Source: Bacteroidales bacterium | GTDB lineage: Bacteria > Bacteroidota > Bacteroidia > Bacteroidales > UBA932 | Assembly: GCA_017430365.1 (NCBI GenBank) | Contig: JAFRNC010000004.1 | Span: 124,001-188,000, forward strand | Direction: 5' to 3' | Length of the DNA: 64,000 bases | Part shown: positions 26,313 to 33,298 of the stretch, in pieces | How positions within the stretch are numbered: position 1 is the stretch's first letter | Layout of the letters: the number at the start of each line of letters is the position of its first letter | Position numbers and translations under genes: made by a program | The notes under the pieces: generated by a model | Told to the model about the DNA's origin: nothing | The model's input: the letters and a program-made list of their open reading frames with translations, nothing else | The model's database searches: none

Positions 26313-27151
26313 TATTTCTTGTTTTTGTGATATTCGACAAGACCGTCGATGGGGGCTTTGAGGATGATACCCATACGCATGCCGGCTGCATTCACGGCCT
26401 TCTCGAGTATATCCTTGTAGTAATAAGCGACCGAACCGACGAAATTAACCGGATACTTTTTGTAATCGTAGTGGATGATGTTGCGGCGCAGGAATTCCTC
26501 AAAACTGCTCTTGAGCAGGTTGGCCATGTGGGGATGGTTCTTGAATTCGGCGATGAAGGGCGAGAACGAAGCCAGGAAACGGCTCGGCATCGGCTCACGG
26601 TAAACCTTCTGGACAATGGTCATGTAATCGAGGCCATATCGTTTCGTGAATTCTTTCTCGATGGGCGGCGGAAGCAGGCCCTTGATGAAATCGGATATCA
26701 GGCGCTTGCCGAGATAGGCGCCGCTGGCCTCGTCACCGAGGATGAAACCTCCGGCGCGGACATTCAGCTCGATCGCCTCGCCGTCGTAGAAACAGCTGTT
26801 AGAACCGGTCCCGAGGATGCAGGCGATGCCCGGCTTGTGTCCGCACAGGGCGCGGGCTGCCGCCAGTACGTCGGAAACGGCTTCGCACTCCGAGCCAGGG
26901 AAAACCTTGCCGAAACAGCGTTCCAGTTTGGCGGAAGGTTCTCCTCCCACTACCCCGGCCCCGTAGAAAAAGATCTTCTCCACTGAATTACCCGTCACGG
27001 GCACGAGATTTTCCATCAGGATTGATTCGATGGCGGCATCATCCATGAAAACCGGATTGATGCCGACGGTCTCGACCGACTTGACCGAGCCGTCATCCAG
27101 GATGGCCCTCCAGGAAACCTTGGTGGAGCCGCTGTCAGCTATGAGTTGCAT
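26312..27151 (-). CDS. BadF/BadG-type amino-sugar kinase (probable MurNAc/GlcNAc kinase)
   Basis: A 279-residue ASKHA-fold kinase. The phosphate-1 motif is IADSGSTKVSW (residues 4-14), and ILGTGSNSCFYDGE supplies phosphate-2. The Bacteroidota family is usually annotated as N-acetylglucosamine kinase or BadF/BadG/BcrA/BcrD ATPase. Its one-base overlap with murQ strongly suggests that MurNAc is phosphorylated at O6 to feed MurQ, as for MurK. Substrate preference for MurNAc over GlcNAc is inferred, not visible. A -7 box TAACTTTG lies at 27177-27184 on the minus strand, and this is the first gene of the run. Confidence 0.88.
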   Translation of the reverse strand: MQLIADSGSTKVSWRAILDDGSVKSVETVGINPVFMDDAAIESILMENLVPVTGNSVEKIFFYGAGVVGGEPSAKLERCFGKVFPGSECEAVSDVLAAARALCGHKPGIACILGTGSNSCFYDGEAIELNVRAGGFILGDEASGAYLGKRLISDFIKGLLPPPIEKEFTKRYGLDYMTIVQKVYREPMPSRFLASFSPFIAEFKNHPHMANLLKSSFEEFLRRNIIHYDYKKYPVNFVGSVAYYYKDILEKAVNAAGMRMGIILKAPIDGLVEYHKNKK

Positions 27152-27176
27152 AATATGTCAATTATCAATAATCTTA

Positions 27177-27184
27177 CAAAGTTA
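27177..27184 (-). promoter_or_regulatory. -7 box for the kinase-murQ-recR-symporter run
   Basis: TAACTTTG on the minus strand, 25 bases before the kinase ATG, in a 52-base AT-rich gap. Confidence 0.68.
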
Positions 27185-27203
27185 CATTTTTTCAGAGAAA
27201 ATG

Positions 27204-27866
27204 TCAATCGACATAAACTCCTTTCCTCCGCCAGTTCCGTATGCCGAAACATGACATAATGATATATGAAACATAGAGGATTGCCATCCAGTACATGCCG
27301 CTGTAGATGAAAAGTCCGACAGTGAGGATATCCAGAGCTATCCATATGTACCACTGGCACATATATGACTTGCTGAGGAAAAAGGTCCCTACCATGCTTC
27401 CCACCGCGACGAAAGCGTCCCAGTACGGCTGGCTGGCGAACTTGACCGAATCTGGATGCTGGGCGGCATAATTGAGAAGGAAAGGCACCAGAGCGAAATA
27501 CACAGCCACCGCCACGGCGACCGTTATGAGACCGACCTTCCAGTCGAAGCGCTTTATAGCCACTTTATCCCCTGACTCGACTGTATCCGCCCCGTACTCC
27601 GCATCGGCTTCCTCATCCAGCTTGCGGTACGACCATATACCGTATACCGAGGTCAGGATATAGTAGAACTGGATGAACGTCATCGACAGATAGCTATGGT
27701 GCTGGTATACGAACATATTGAGGATCGAAGTCACTATGCATACATACCACAGCAACTTCGTCTTCCGGATCTCCAGCAGCACATAGTAGAACCCCACTAT
27801 CATTGCAAGGATCTCCAGCCAGCCCCAGATGTCAAGACCGGCGAAATAATCGGCTATCTGGGACAT
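27204..27866 (-). CDS. pnuC: PnuC-family nicotinamide riboside/vitamin transporter
   Basis: A 220-residue inner-membrane protein with about seven helices. The PnuC pattern is clear: NMFVYQHHSYLSMTFIQFYYILTSVYGIWSY after the second helix, then SYMCQWYIWIALDILTVGLF in the second half, which supply the aromatic and Asn residues of the substrate channel. The family imports nicotinamide riboside or thiamine. There is an extra acidic loop (about 82-100) between helices. It follows apt by 2 bases. Together with the adjacent phosphoribosyltransferase gene it fits nucleobase/nucleoside salvage. Confidence 0.92.
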   Translation of the reverse strand: MSQIADYFAGLDIWGWLEILAMIVGFYYVLLEIRKTKLLWYVCIVTSILNMFVYQHHSYLSMTFIQFYYILTSVYGIWSYRKLDEEADAEYGADTVESGDKVAIKRFDWKVGLITVAVAVAVYFALVPFLLNYAAQHPDSVKFASQPYWDAFVAVGSMVGTFFLSKSYMCQWYIWIALDILTVGLFIYSGMYWMAILYVSYIIMSCFGIRNWRRKGVYVD

Positions 27867-27868
27867 AG

Positions 27869-28402
27869 CTAAGCCCCCGCAAGGTCAAGGACCGTCTTGA
27901 CCGGGACATCCTCAGGGAATCTGGCGACGCTGCCGAAATCCTTCAGATAGATGATGAAACTGGCGTAAACCTGCTTGGGGTTGAACGACTTCACCAGTTT
28001 GACGGCGGCTCCGGCAGTACCTCCGGTAGCCAGGAGGTCGTCGTGTACGAGCACCACGTCGTCAGGGGTGATGGCGTCGGTGTGCATCTCGATCTTGTCG
28101 CTTCCATACTCGAGCTGGTACTCCATGCTCACCGTGTCGGCCGGAAGCTTTCCGGGCTTGCGTATCAGCACGAAACCGGCGCCAAGCCTGGACGCCAGGG
28201 CAGCTCCCATGACGAAGCCGCGGCTCTCGATGCCCGCAACCTTGGTTATGCCCTTGTCCTTGTACTCTTCGTACAGGATATCCTCCACCTCCTTGAAAGC
28301 TTCGGCATTCTTGAAAAGCGTGGTCACGTCCCAGAAGAGAATGCCCTTTTTGGGATAATCGGGAACCGTCCTCAGACAGGCTATAAGACTCTCTTTGCTC
28401 AT
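27869..28402 (-). CDS. apt: adenine phosphoribosyltransferase
   Basis: A 177-residue type I PRTase. It begins MSKESLIACLRTVPDYPKKG and has GIESRGFVMGAALA (about 60-73), the APRT flexible-loop segment RKPGKLP and the PRPP-binding motif VVLVHDDLLATGGTAGA (about 117-133). It converts adenine and PRPP to AMP. The start at 28402 is chosen because it begins the conserved sequence and forms a TAATG overlap with the cyclotransferase stop. A longer frame reading into that gene has no homology. Confidence 0.96.
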   Translation of the reverse strand: MSKESLIACLRTVPDYPKKGILFWDVTTLFKNAEAFKEVEDILYEEYKDKGITKVAGIESRGFVMGAALASRLGAGFVLIRKPGKLPADTVSMEYQLEYGSDKIEMHTDAITPDDVVLVHDDLLATGGTAGAAVKLVKSFNPKQVYASFIIYLKDFGSVARFPEDVPVKTVLDLAGA

Positions 28403-29178
28403 TATTTCTTTTCCACTAGTGATATGCGATACATTTTCGGCCAATTCTTGCCGGTGACGTAGATTCCGCCGCTTTTGGGGTCGTAGGCGATACCGTTGAG
28501 CACGTCGGTGCGGGGTTGGCGGAGCTGGGCGGGAAGGATGCCGCGGAGATTGATCACAGAGGTGACTACGCCGTTGGAAGGATTTATGCGTACGATCTGG
28601 TCGGTTCCGTAGACATTGGCCCAAATCTCTCCCTTTATATATTCAAGCTCATTGAGATAGAGCACATTCTTCCCTCTCAGGGTCACGGTTACGGTACGTT
28701 CCGCCGCGAAGGTCTCGGGATTGCGGAATGTAATGGTTGAGGTACCGTCGCTCATTATCAGGCTCTTGCCATCAGTGGTAAGGCCCCAGCCTTCCCCCTG
28801 GTAAAGGAAGGAACCGAGTTTGTCAAGGGTGGCGGCATCGTAGACGAAGCACTCTTTCTCCTGCCAGGTAAGCACATAGAGCCGGCCGTTCATCATGCAG
28901 GATCCCTCCACGAAATACCGCCCCTCGAAACTGATCCTCTTCAGGACCTTCCCCGTCTTGAGGTCGACCTTCCTGAAACTCGACTCACCGTACTGTCCGG
29001 CGGATTCGTAAAGCTGGCCGTCCTGGAAGAAAAGTCCCTGTGTGTAAGACGACACGTCATGCGGGAATGTCTCTTCCACCTTGTAGCCATATGTTCTGAC
29101 TTGCTGTGCGGAGGAACTGCAGGCCGTTGCGGCAAGCATGCAGAATGCGGACAGTATGAGGAGGAAGGAACGTTTCAT
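28402..29178 (-). CDS. glutaminyl-peptide cyclotransferase lipoprotein
   Basis: A 258-residue lipoprotein (lipobox ending at Cys20 in LAATACSSS). The rest is a five-bladed beta-propeller of the plant/bacterial glutamine cyclotransferase family: FPHDVSSYTQGLFF near the N-terminus, LYESAGQYGESS, and LNELEYIKGEIWANVYGTDQIVRI in the third blade. The family turns N-terminal Gln into pyroglutamate on exported peptides. This is the propeller type, not the zinc type. It lies 9 bases after the DUF1846 gene and overlaps apt by one base. Confidence 0.93.
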   Translation of the reverse strand: MKRSFLLILSAFCMLAATACSSSAQQVRTYGYKVEETFPHDVSSYTQGLFFQDGQLYESAGQYGESSFRKVDLKTGKVLKRISFEGRYFVEGSCMMNGRLYVLTWQEKECFVYDAATLDKLGSFLYQGEGWGLTTDGKSLIMSDGTSTITFRNPETFAAERTVTVTLRGKNVLYLNELEYIKGEIWANVYGTDQIVRINPSNGVVTSVINLRGILPAQLRQPRTDVLNGIAYDPKSGGIYVTGKNWPKMYRISLVEKK

Positions 29179-29187
29179 CTCGGGGAT

Positions 29188-30681
29188 TTATTGAAGGGAA
29201 TATTTCCTGTAATTGCTGCGGCCCTTCTTCACAGGCTCGCAGGTCAGCCCTACACCCAGCTTCTTGAACACTTTGCGGTCAACTTCGGAGAGCATCACTG
29301 TGCAGTGCACCTGGCATCCCTCGAGACGAGGCAGGCAGTCTATAGCCTTGCGGCAGTTCTCGTCGGTAAGGCTCAGCATGGAAATCGCCACCAGCACCTC
29401 GTCGGTGTGCAGGCGGGGATTGTGCCCGTGAAGATAGGAGACCTTGGTTTTCTGGATAGGTTCGATCATGTCGGCGGGTATCAGCTTGACCGGATGGGGT
29501 ATGCCGGCCAGATGCTTGAGAGCGTTCAAAATCAGTGCCGCGCTTGGACCGAGGAGGGAACTCTGCTCGGCGGTGATGACGGTACCGTCTGGAAGTTCCA
29601 TTGCAGCGGCGAACTGGTCGCTGCTGGCTTCCCGCTGCTTGGCCGCCACGGTCACGCGGCGGTACTCGGTCGCCAGGTTGGCCTGCTTCATCAGCAGGGT
29701 GAGTTTGTTGACTTCCTTCTCGTTGTCATCTCCTTCAGCCATGTTGCACAGGCCGGTATAGTAGCGGCGGATCACCTCGTTGTTAGCGGCTTCGCGGCAA
29801 ACGTCGTCATCGCTGATGCAGAATCCTATCATGTTGACCCCCATGTCGGTGGGTGATTTGTAGGGATTGGTTCCGTAAATCTGGGTGAAGAGCGCGTCGA
29901 GTACCGGGAATATCTCAATGTCACGGTTGTAGTTGACTGCGATCTGGCCGTAGGCTTCTAGATGGAACGGGTCTATCATGTTGACGTCGTCCAGGTCGGC
30001 GGTGGCCGCCTCGTAAGCGATGTTAACGGGATGTTTCAGCGGCAGGTTCCATACCGGGAATGTCTCGAACTTGGCATAGCCGGCCTTTACGCCGCGTTTC
30101 CGCTCGTTGTAGAGCTGGCTCAGGCAGACCGCCATCTTTCCGCTGCCGGGACCGGGAGCCGTGACGACCACGAGCGGACGGGTGGTCTCCACGAAGTCGT
30201 TCTTGCCGAATCCCCCGTCCGAAGCGATCAGTTCCACATTCGTGGGGTATCCCTCGATGATATAGTGATAGTATGCCTTGATGCCGAGCCTCTCAAGCCT
30301 TTCGCGGTATGCGACCGCGCTGGCCTGGCCGTTGAAATGGGTGATCACCACGGAATTGACGCGGAGGTCACGGCTTTCGAACTCCTCCCTCAGGCGCAGC
30401 ACGTCCACATCGTAAGTGATGCCCAGGTCGCTGCGCACCTTGTTTTTCTCAATGTCGAAGGCGCTGATGGCGATGATTATCTCCATCTCGTCGCGCAGCT
30501 GCATCAGCATCTTGAGCTTGCTGTCAGGCTCGAAACCAGGCAGCACGCGGCTGGCGTGGAAATCGTCGAACAACTTGCCGCCGAATTCCATGTAGAGTTT
30601 GTCGCCGAAATGAGAAATGCGTTCCTTGATCCGTTCTGACTGAATCTTCAGATACTTGGAATTGTCGAAGCCGATTTTCAT
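29188..30681 (-). CDS. DUF1846 family protein
   Basis: A 497-residue cytoplasmic protein that matches DUF1846 along its length. The N-terminus is MKIGFDNSKYLKIQSERIKE, followed by FGGKLFDDFHASRVLPGF (about 33-50), a nucleotide-binding-like VVTAPGPGSGKMAVCLSQLY (about 174-193) and NPYKSPTDMGVNMIGFCISDDD (about 274-295). The GPGSGK loop resembles a P-loop. The biochemical role is not established. It is first in a run with cyclotransferase, apt and pnuC genes. A 19-bp palindrome sits between the -7 box (30707-30714) and the start codon, suggesting a dedicated regulator. Confidence 0.92.
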   Translation of the reverse strand: MKIGFDNSKYLKIQSERIKERISHFGDKLYMEFGGKLFDDFHASRVLPGFEPDSKLKMLMQLRDEMEIIIAISAFDIEKNKVRSDLGITYDVDVLRLREEFESRDLRVNSVVITHFNGQASAVAYRERLERLGIKAYYHYIIEGYPTNVELIASDGGFGKNDFVETTRPLVVVTAPGPGSGKMAVCLSQLYNERKRGVKAGYAKFETFPVWNLPLKHPVNIAYEAATADLDDVNMIDPFHLEAYGQIAVNYNRDIEIFPVLDALFTQIYGTNPYKSPTDMGVNMIGFCISDDDVCREAANNEVIRRYYTGLCNMAEGDDNEKEVNKLTLLMKQANLATEYRRVTVAAKQREASSDQFAAAMELPDGTVITAEQSSLLGPSAALILNALKHLAGIPHPVKLIPADMIEPIQKTKVSYLHGHNPRLHTDEVLVAISMLSLTDENCRKAIDCLPRLEGCQVHCTVMLSEVDRKVFKKLGVGLTCEPVKKGRSNYRKYSLQ

Positions 30682-30684
30682 AGT

Positions 30685-30703
30685 CCCGTAAAGTCTTTAC
30701 GGG
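30685..30703. repeat. 19-bp perfect palindrome at the DUF1846 transcription start
   Basis: CCCGTAAAG-T-CTTTACGGG has 9-base arms and a one-base centre. It lies three bases before the ATG at 30681 and three bases inside the -7 box at 30707-30714, where a repressor would block initiation. It could also fold in RNA at the extreme 5' end. Confidence 0.8.
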
Positions 30704-30706
30704 CTA

Positions 30707-30714
30707 CAAATATA
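30707..30714 (-). promoter_or_regulatory. -7 box for the DUF1846 operon
   Basis: TATATTTG on the minus strand, 26 bases before the ATG and directly upstream of the 19-bp palindrome. Confidence 0.7.
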
Positions 30715-30745
30715 GGAAAAATATCCGTACAAACCATTTTTCTTG

Positions 30746-30754
30746 TACCTTTGC
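30746..30754 (+). promoter_or_regulatory. -7 box for rnpB
   Basis: TACCTTTGC, ending five bases before the predicted first base of RNase P RNA. Confidence 0.75.
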
Positions 30755-30758
30755 GTCC

Positions 30759-31098
30759 GGCAAGTCATTCTGTCGCGCCGCCTTCGGGCGGTGAGGAAAG
30801 TCCGGACAGCGCAGAGCGCCTCCCTGTGGAAAGCACAGATGGGTGAAAGTTCATGGAGCGCGTAACAGAAAACTACCGCCGGTTTGGCCCGGACTTGTTC
30901 CGGGGCCGGCAAGGGTGAAAACGTGAGGCAAGAGCTCACGACCGGTCGGCGGCGACGCCGCCGGGGTACGCACCGGAGGGCTGCAAGGCCAAATATATCG
31001 GCGACCGAGGGCTGCTCGTCCGAGCCGAGGGGTAGGCTGCATCAGATAAATGACAGAAACCCGCCTGGCGGGTACAGAATCCGGCTTACAGGCTTGCC
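30759..31098 (+). ncRNA. rnpB: RNase P RNA, type A
   Basis: About 340 bases. The 5' end GGCAAG (30759-30764) pairs with CTTGCC (31093-31098) as P1. Conserved regions are present: GAGGAAAGTCCGG (30793-30805), the GCAGAAAACTACCGCC-type J region near 30868, GGCAAGGGTGAAA near 30907, GTGAGGCAAGAGCTCAC near 30922, and the 3' ACAGAATCCGGCTTACA (31074-31090). With the RnpA protein it removes 5' leaders from pre-tRNAs. The P1 3' strand is followed at once by a T-run (31099-31105), which acts as terminator. Confidence 0.97.
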
Positions 31099-31105
31099 TT
31101 TTTTT
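31091..31105 (+). terminator. rnpB end / T-run
   Basis: The 3' strand of P1 is followed by seven T residues, five bases before the next ATG. P1 cannot form as a local hairpin, so some read-through into the next gene is plausible. Confidence 0.55.
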
Positions 31106-31109
31106 GATT

Positions 31110-31961
31110 ATGAAACGTATCGTCATACTTGTCACCGCCCTGTTCGGGCTCGTCCTGGGCGCCGCCGCCTTTGAAAAAGGCGATGCGCGTTTCACCCAGA
31201 AGGACGTGGAGAATTTTCAGGAAGTAATGAACCTCGTAGCCGGCGACCGCGACCTGCCCGCCAGCGAACTGATAGTCAAGATCGCCAAGCACTTCCTCGG
31301 AACGCCCTATGTCGCCGGGACCCTGGAACAGGAGCCCGAGCGCCTGACGGTGAACACCCGCGAGACCGACTGCATCCTATTCGTGGAAATGTGCCTCGCA
31401 ATGACTCTCACGGCAAAGGAAGCCGAACCGACATTCGAGAAATACGTAGACAATCTGCGGCGCCTGCGCTACCGAGACGGCAAGGTGGACGGATATGCCT
31501 CGCGCCTCCACTATACTTCCGAATGGATAATCCAGGGAACCACCCGCGGCATCTTCAGTGAAGTGAGCCGCGAATGCGGAGGCTCCCCTCTCGACCAGAA
31601 GTTCAACTTCATGTCGAACCATCCGGCATCCTACAAACAACTGAAAGACAGCCCCGAAACGGTCGCCCTGATACGCGGTTTCGAAAAGAATCTCGAATCC
31701 TGGGACTATTGGTTCATCCCTAAAGCCGATCTTCCGAAATGCATCAAAAACATCAGGACAGGCGACATCATCGGATTCAATTCATCGACTCCGGGCCTTG
31801 ACATCGCACACGTGGCGATTGCGTATTGGGAGGGCGATGTCCTGACCTTCATCCACGCTTCATACACGGAAAAGAAGGTGGTGATAAACAAGACGCCGCT
31901 GGTGCCCTACACCAACGGCATCAAAGGTCACAACGGCCTCAGGGTCGTGAGGCTGAAGTAA
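31110..31961 (+). CDS. DUF1460 protein, NlpC/P60-like putative cell-wall amidase
   Basis: A 283-residue exported protein (signal peptide to about residue 21). The DUF1460 domain has FLGTPYVAGTLEQEPE (about 63-78), the candidate nucleophile Cys in RETDCILFVEMC (about 90), and DIAHVAIAYWEGDVLTFIHAS (about 230-250) supplying His residues. Structures in this family suggest an N-acetylmuramoyl-alanine amidase-like or NlpC/P60-like fold. The start at 31110 precedes a good signal peptide, and longer readings enter rnpB. There is no separate promoter between rnpB and this gene. It converges on the 31967 gene. Confidence 0.88.
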   Translation: MKRIVILVTALFGLVLGAAAFEKGDARFTQKDVENFQEVMNLVAGDRDLPASELIVKIAKHFLGTPYVAGTLEQEPERLTVNTRETDCILFVEMCLAMTLTAKEAEPTFEKYVDNLRRLRYRDGKVDGYASRLHYTSEWIIQGTTRGIFSEVSRECGGSPLDQKFNFMSNHPASYKQLKDSPETVALIRGFEKNLESWDYWFIPKADLPKCIKNIRTGDIIGFNSSTPGLDIAHVAIAYWEGDVLTFIHASYTEKKVVINKTPLVPYTNGIKGHNGLRVVRLK

Positions 31962-31966
31962 TCGGA

Positions 31967-32386
31967 TCAATAAAAAGGCTGGTCGTATATGCGGCGGAAA
32001 CTCCTTTCCGCCTCGAACGATGCCCAGCGTTCGTACTGCGGAGTAGTCAGCACCCTGCGGTATTTGCGTGCGGTCTTCTCCTGAATCCTCATCATATCGG
32101 CCCTCATTTCCTCGGGAGTACCCTGCCTCCGGTTCCGGAGTTTCTTCACCTGGCGCAGGTGGAACCTGTAGACCTTGTTGTACTGTGAGGGGGAAAGACC
32201 GACAAGACGGTCGAGACGGCCGGTCTGTTCCTCTGCGAGCAGCACGGGATCCTCGGTTTCAATCGTCCTTGCAATCCGCTGTCCATCACCGCCGTTCCGG
32301 GCGCCGCCGCCATGGGGCTGTGCCGCCGCGGTTCCGAACCCGGCAAGCATCACTGTCAGAAAGATAAATAAACGTCTCATAGCCAT
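31967..32386 (-). CDS. small secreted Spy/CpxP-like protein (DUF4890 type)
   Basis: A 139-residue exported protein with a signal peptide ending near AAA-QP (about residue 22), a Gly-rich segment, then an all-helical region. LVGLSPSQYNKVYRFHLRQVKKL and TPQYERWASFEAERS recall Spy/CpxP-like LTxxQ repeats seen in Bacteroidota heat-shock-like or DUF4890 proteins. Such proteins act as periplasmic chaperones or stress sensors, but no function is demonstrated here. The start may be the first Met (32386) or Met3 (32380). No good -7 box is visible. Confidence 0.78.
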   Translation of the reverse strand: MAMRRLFIFLTVMLAGFGTAAAQPHGGGARNGGDGQRIARTIETEDPVLLAEEQTGRLDRLVGLSPSQYNKVYRFHLRQVKKLRNRRQGTPEEMRADMMRIQEKTARKYRRVLTTPQYERWASFEAERSFRRIYDQPFY

Positions 32387-32425
32387 CTTTGATTAAAAAA
32401 ATTTTTACAATACCTTTCTTTTGAC

Positions 32426-32434
32426 TACATTTGC
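32426..32434 (+). promoter_or_regulatory. -7 box for tRNA-Thr
   Basis: TACATTTGC, 29 bases before the mature tRNA 5' end. Confidence 0.68.
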
Positions 32435-32463
32435 AGTCCCGAAAAAGGAAAAGCAAACATCAA

Positions 32464-32536
32464 GCCACTTTAGCTCAGTCGGTAGAGCAGCGCATTCGTA
32501 ACGCGCAGGTCGGCAGTCCGAGTCTGCCAAGTGGCT
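32464..32536 (+). tRNA. tRNA-Thr (anticodon CGT)
   Basis: A 73-base cloverleaf. The acceptor stem GCCACTT/AAGTGGC is perfect, the D arm is GCTC...GAGC, the anticodon loop TTCGTAA has CGT at 32497-32499, and the T stem is GGCAG/CTGCC. Two oddities are present: the T loop reads TCCGAGT, so base 55 is C instead of the near-universal U, and the anticodon stem closes with A31-C39. CCA is not encoded. It reads ACG codons. A terminator follows at 32551-32580. Confidence 0.95.
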
Positions 32537-32550
32537 CGAATAAAAAAGAA

Positions 32551-32580
32551 AAGGCGGCCGTTATGGTCGCCTTTCTTTTT
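32551..32580. terminator. bidirectional terminator between tRNA-Thr and the DUF4295 gene
   Basis: A 9-bp stem with one G-T pair (32551-32559 with 32565-32573), loop of five, T-rich on the plus side and A-rich on the other, so it can end both the tRNA transcript and the rpmB-rpmG-DUF4295 transcript. Confidence 0.85.
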
Positions 32581-32599
32581 CATGCGTTCACCTACTTTA

Positions 32600-32758
32600 T
32601 TACTTCTTGAAATAATCGGCTACTTCGTCGGTAGGGACCAGTTCTTCCTGGAACTGATAGGCACCCGTGCGCTCAGATTTGACCATCTTGATGCACTTCA
32701 CCACATTTTTCAGCGAGGACTTGTCCCCGGAGAACGTTGCGACAGCTTTCTTTGCCAT
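32600..32758 (-). CDS. DUF4295 small basic protein
   Basis: A 52-residue protein beginning MAKKAVATFSGDKSSLKNVV and ending in DEVADYFKK. This is the Bacteroidota-specific DUF4295 family, almost always encoded directly after rpmB and rpmG. Its size, charge and position suggest a ribosome-associated protein, which is inference. It lies 22 bases after rpmG and just before a terminator. Confidence 0.92.
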   Translation of the reverse strand: MAKKAVATFSGDKSSLKNVVKCIKMVKSERTGAYQFQEELVPTDEVADYFKK

Positions 32759-32780
32759 AGTATAATAAAGTTAAGTGTTT

Positions 32781-32963
32781 TTACTTGATCTCTTTGTGAA
32801 CGGTGTAGCGCTTGAGGTACGGATTGTACTTCTTGAGCTCCAGACGCTCGTTAGTGTTCTTCTTGTTCTTGGTCGTGATGTATCGCGAGATACCGGGAAC
32901 ACCGCTTTCTCTCTGTTCGGTGCATTCGAGGATCACCTGAACCCTGTTGCCTTTCTTTGCCAT
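32781..32963 (-). CDS. rpmG: ribosomal protein bL33
   Basis: A 60-residue protein, [18 protein letters not shown] at the start and [15 protein letters not shown] at the end, the bL33 pattern. It lacks the CxxC zinc pairs (C- form), with a single Cys in ILECTE. It belongs to the large ribosomal subunit near the E site. It lies 12 bases after rpmB in the same transcript. Confidence 0.97.
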   Translation of the reverse strand: MAKKGNRVQVILECTEQRESGVPGISRYITTKNKKNTNERLELKKYNPYLKRYTVHKEIK

Positions 32964-32975
32964 ATCCGTAAAAAA

Positions 32976-33218
32976 TTAAACGATGTTGATCAAACCTTTC
33001 TCCCGGGATACCTTCAGGGTTTCGGCGAGACCGTTCTTGTAGATGGTCTTCATACCCTTGCAGGAAACTTTAAGGGTCACGAAACGCTGCTCCTCTTCCA
33101 ACCAGAAGCGCTTGGTCTTGAGGTTCGGGGCGAATTCGCGTTTAGTACGTCTCTTGGAGTGGGAAACGTTGTTTCCGATCACTCTCTTCTTTCCAGTAAC
33201 TTGACAAACTCGTGCCAT
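32976..33218 (-). CDS. rpmB: ribosomal protein bL28
   Basis: An 80-residue protein, MARVCQVTGKKRVIGNNVSH followed by SKRRTKREFAPNL, typical bL28. It is a late-assembling large-subunit protein. It heads the rpmB-rpmG-DUF4295 transcript. The upstream minus-strand GATATTTGC (33257-33265) is a one-mismatch -7 box giving a leader of about 35 bases that is very AT-rich. Confidence 0.97.
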   Translation of the reverse strand: MARVCQVTGKKRVIGNNVSHSKRRTKREFAPNLKTKRFWLEEEQRFVTLKVSCKGMKTIYKNGLAETLKVSREKGLINIV

Positions 33219-33256
33219 GGTATATTCTATTTTTTATTCTATTTTCCAAAGGGGCT

Positions 33257-33265
33257 GCAAATATC
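33257..33265 (-). promoter_or_regulatory. probable -7 box for rpmB
   Basis: GATATTTGC on the minus strand, one mismatch to TAnnTTTGC, 38 bases before the ATG. Confidence 0.5.
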
Positions 33266-33298
33266 TTGATTTTTATTCAAAAAACCAAATAAAAATTT

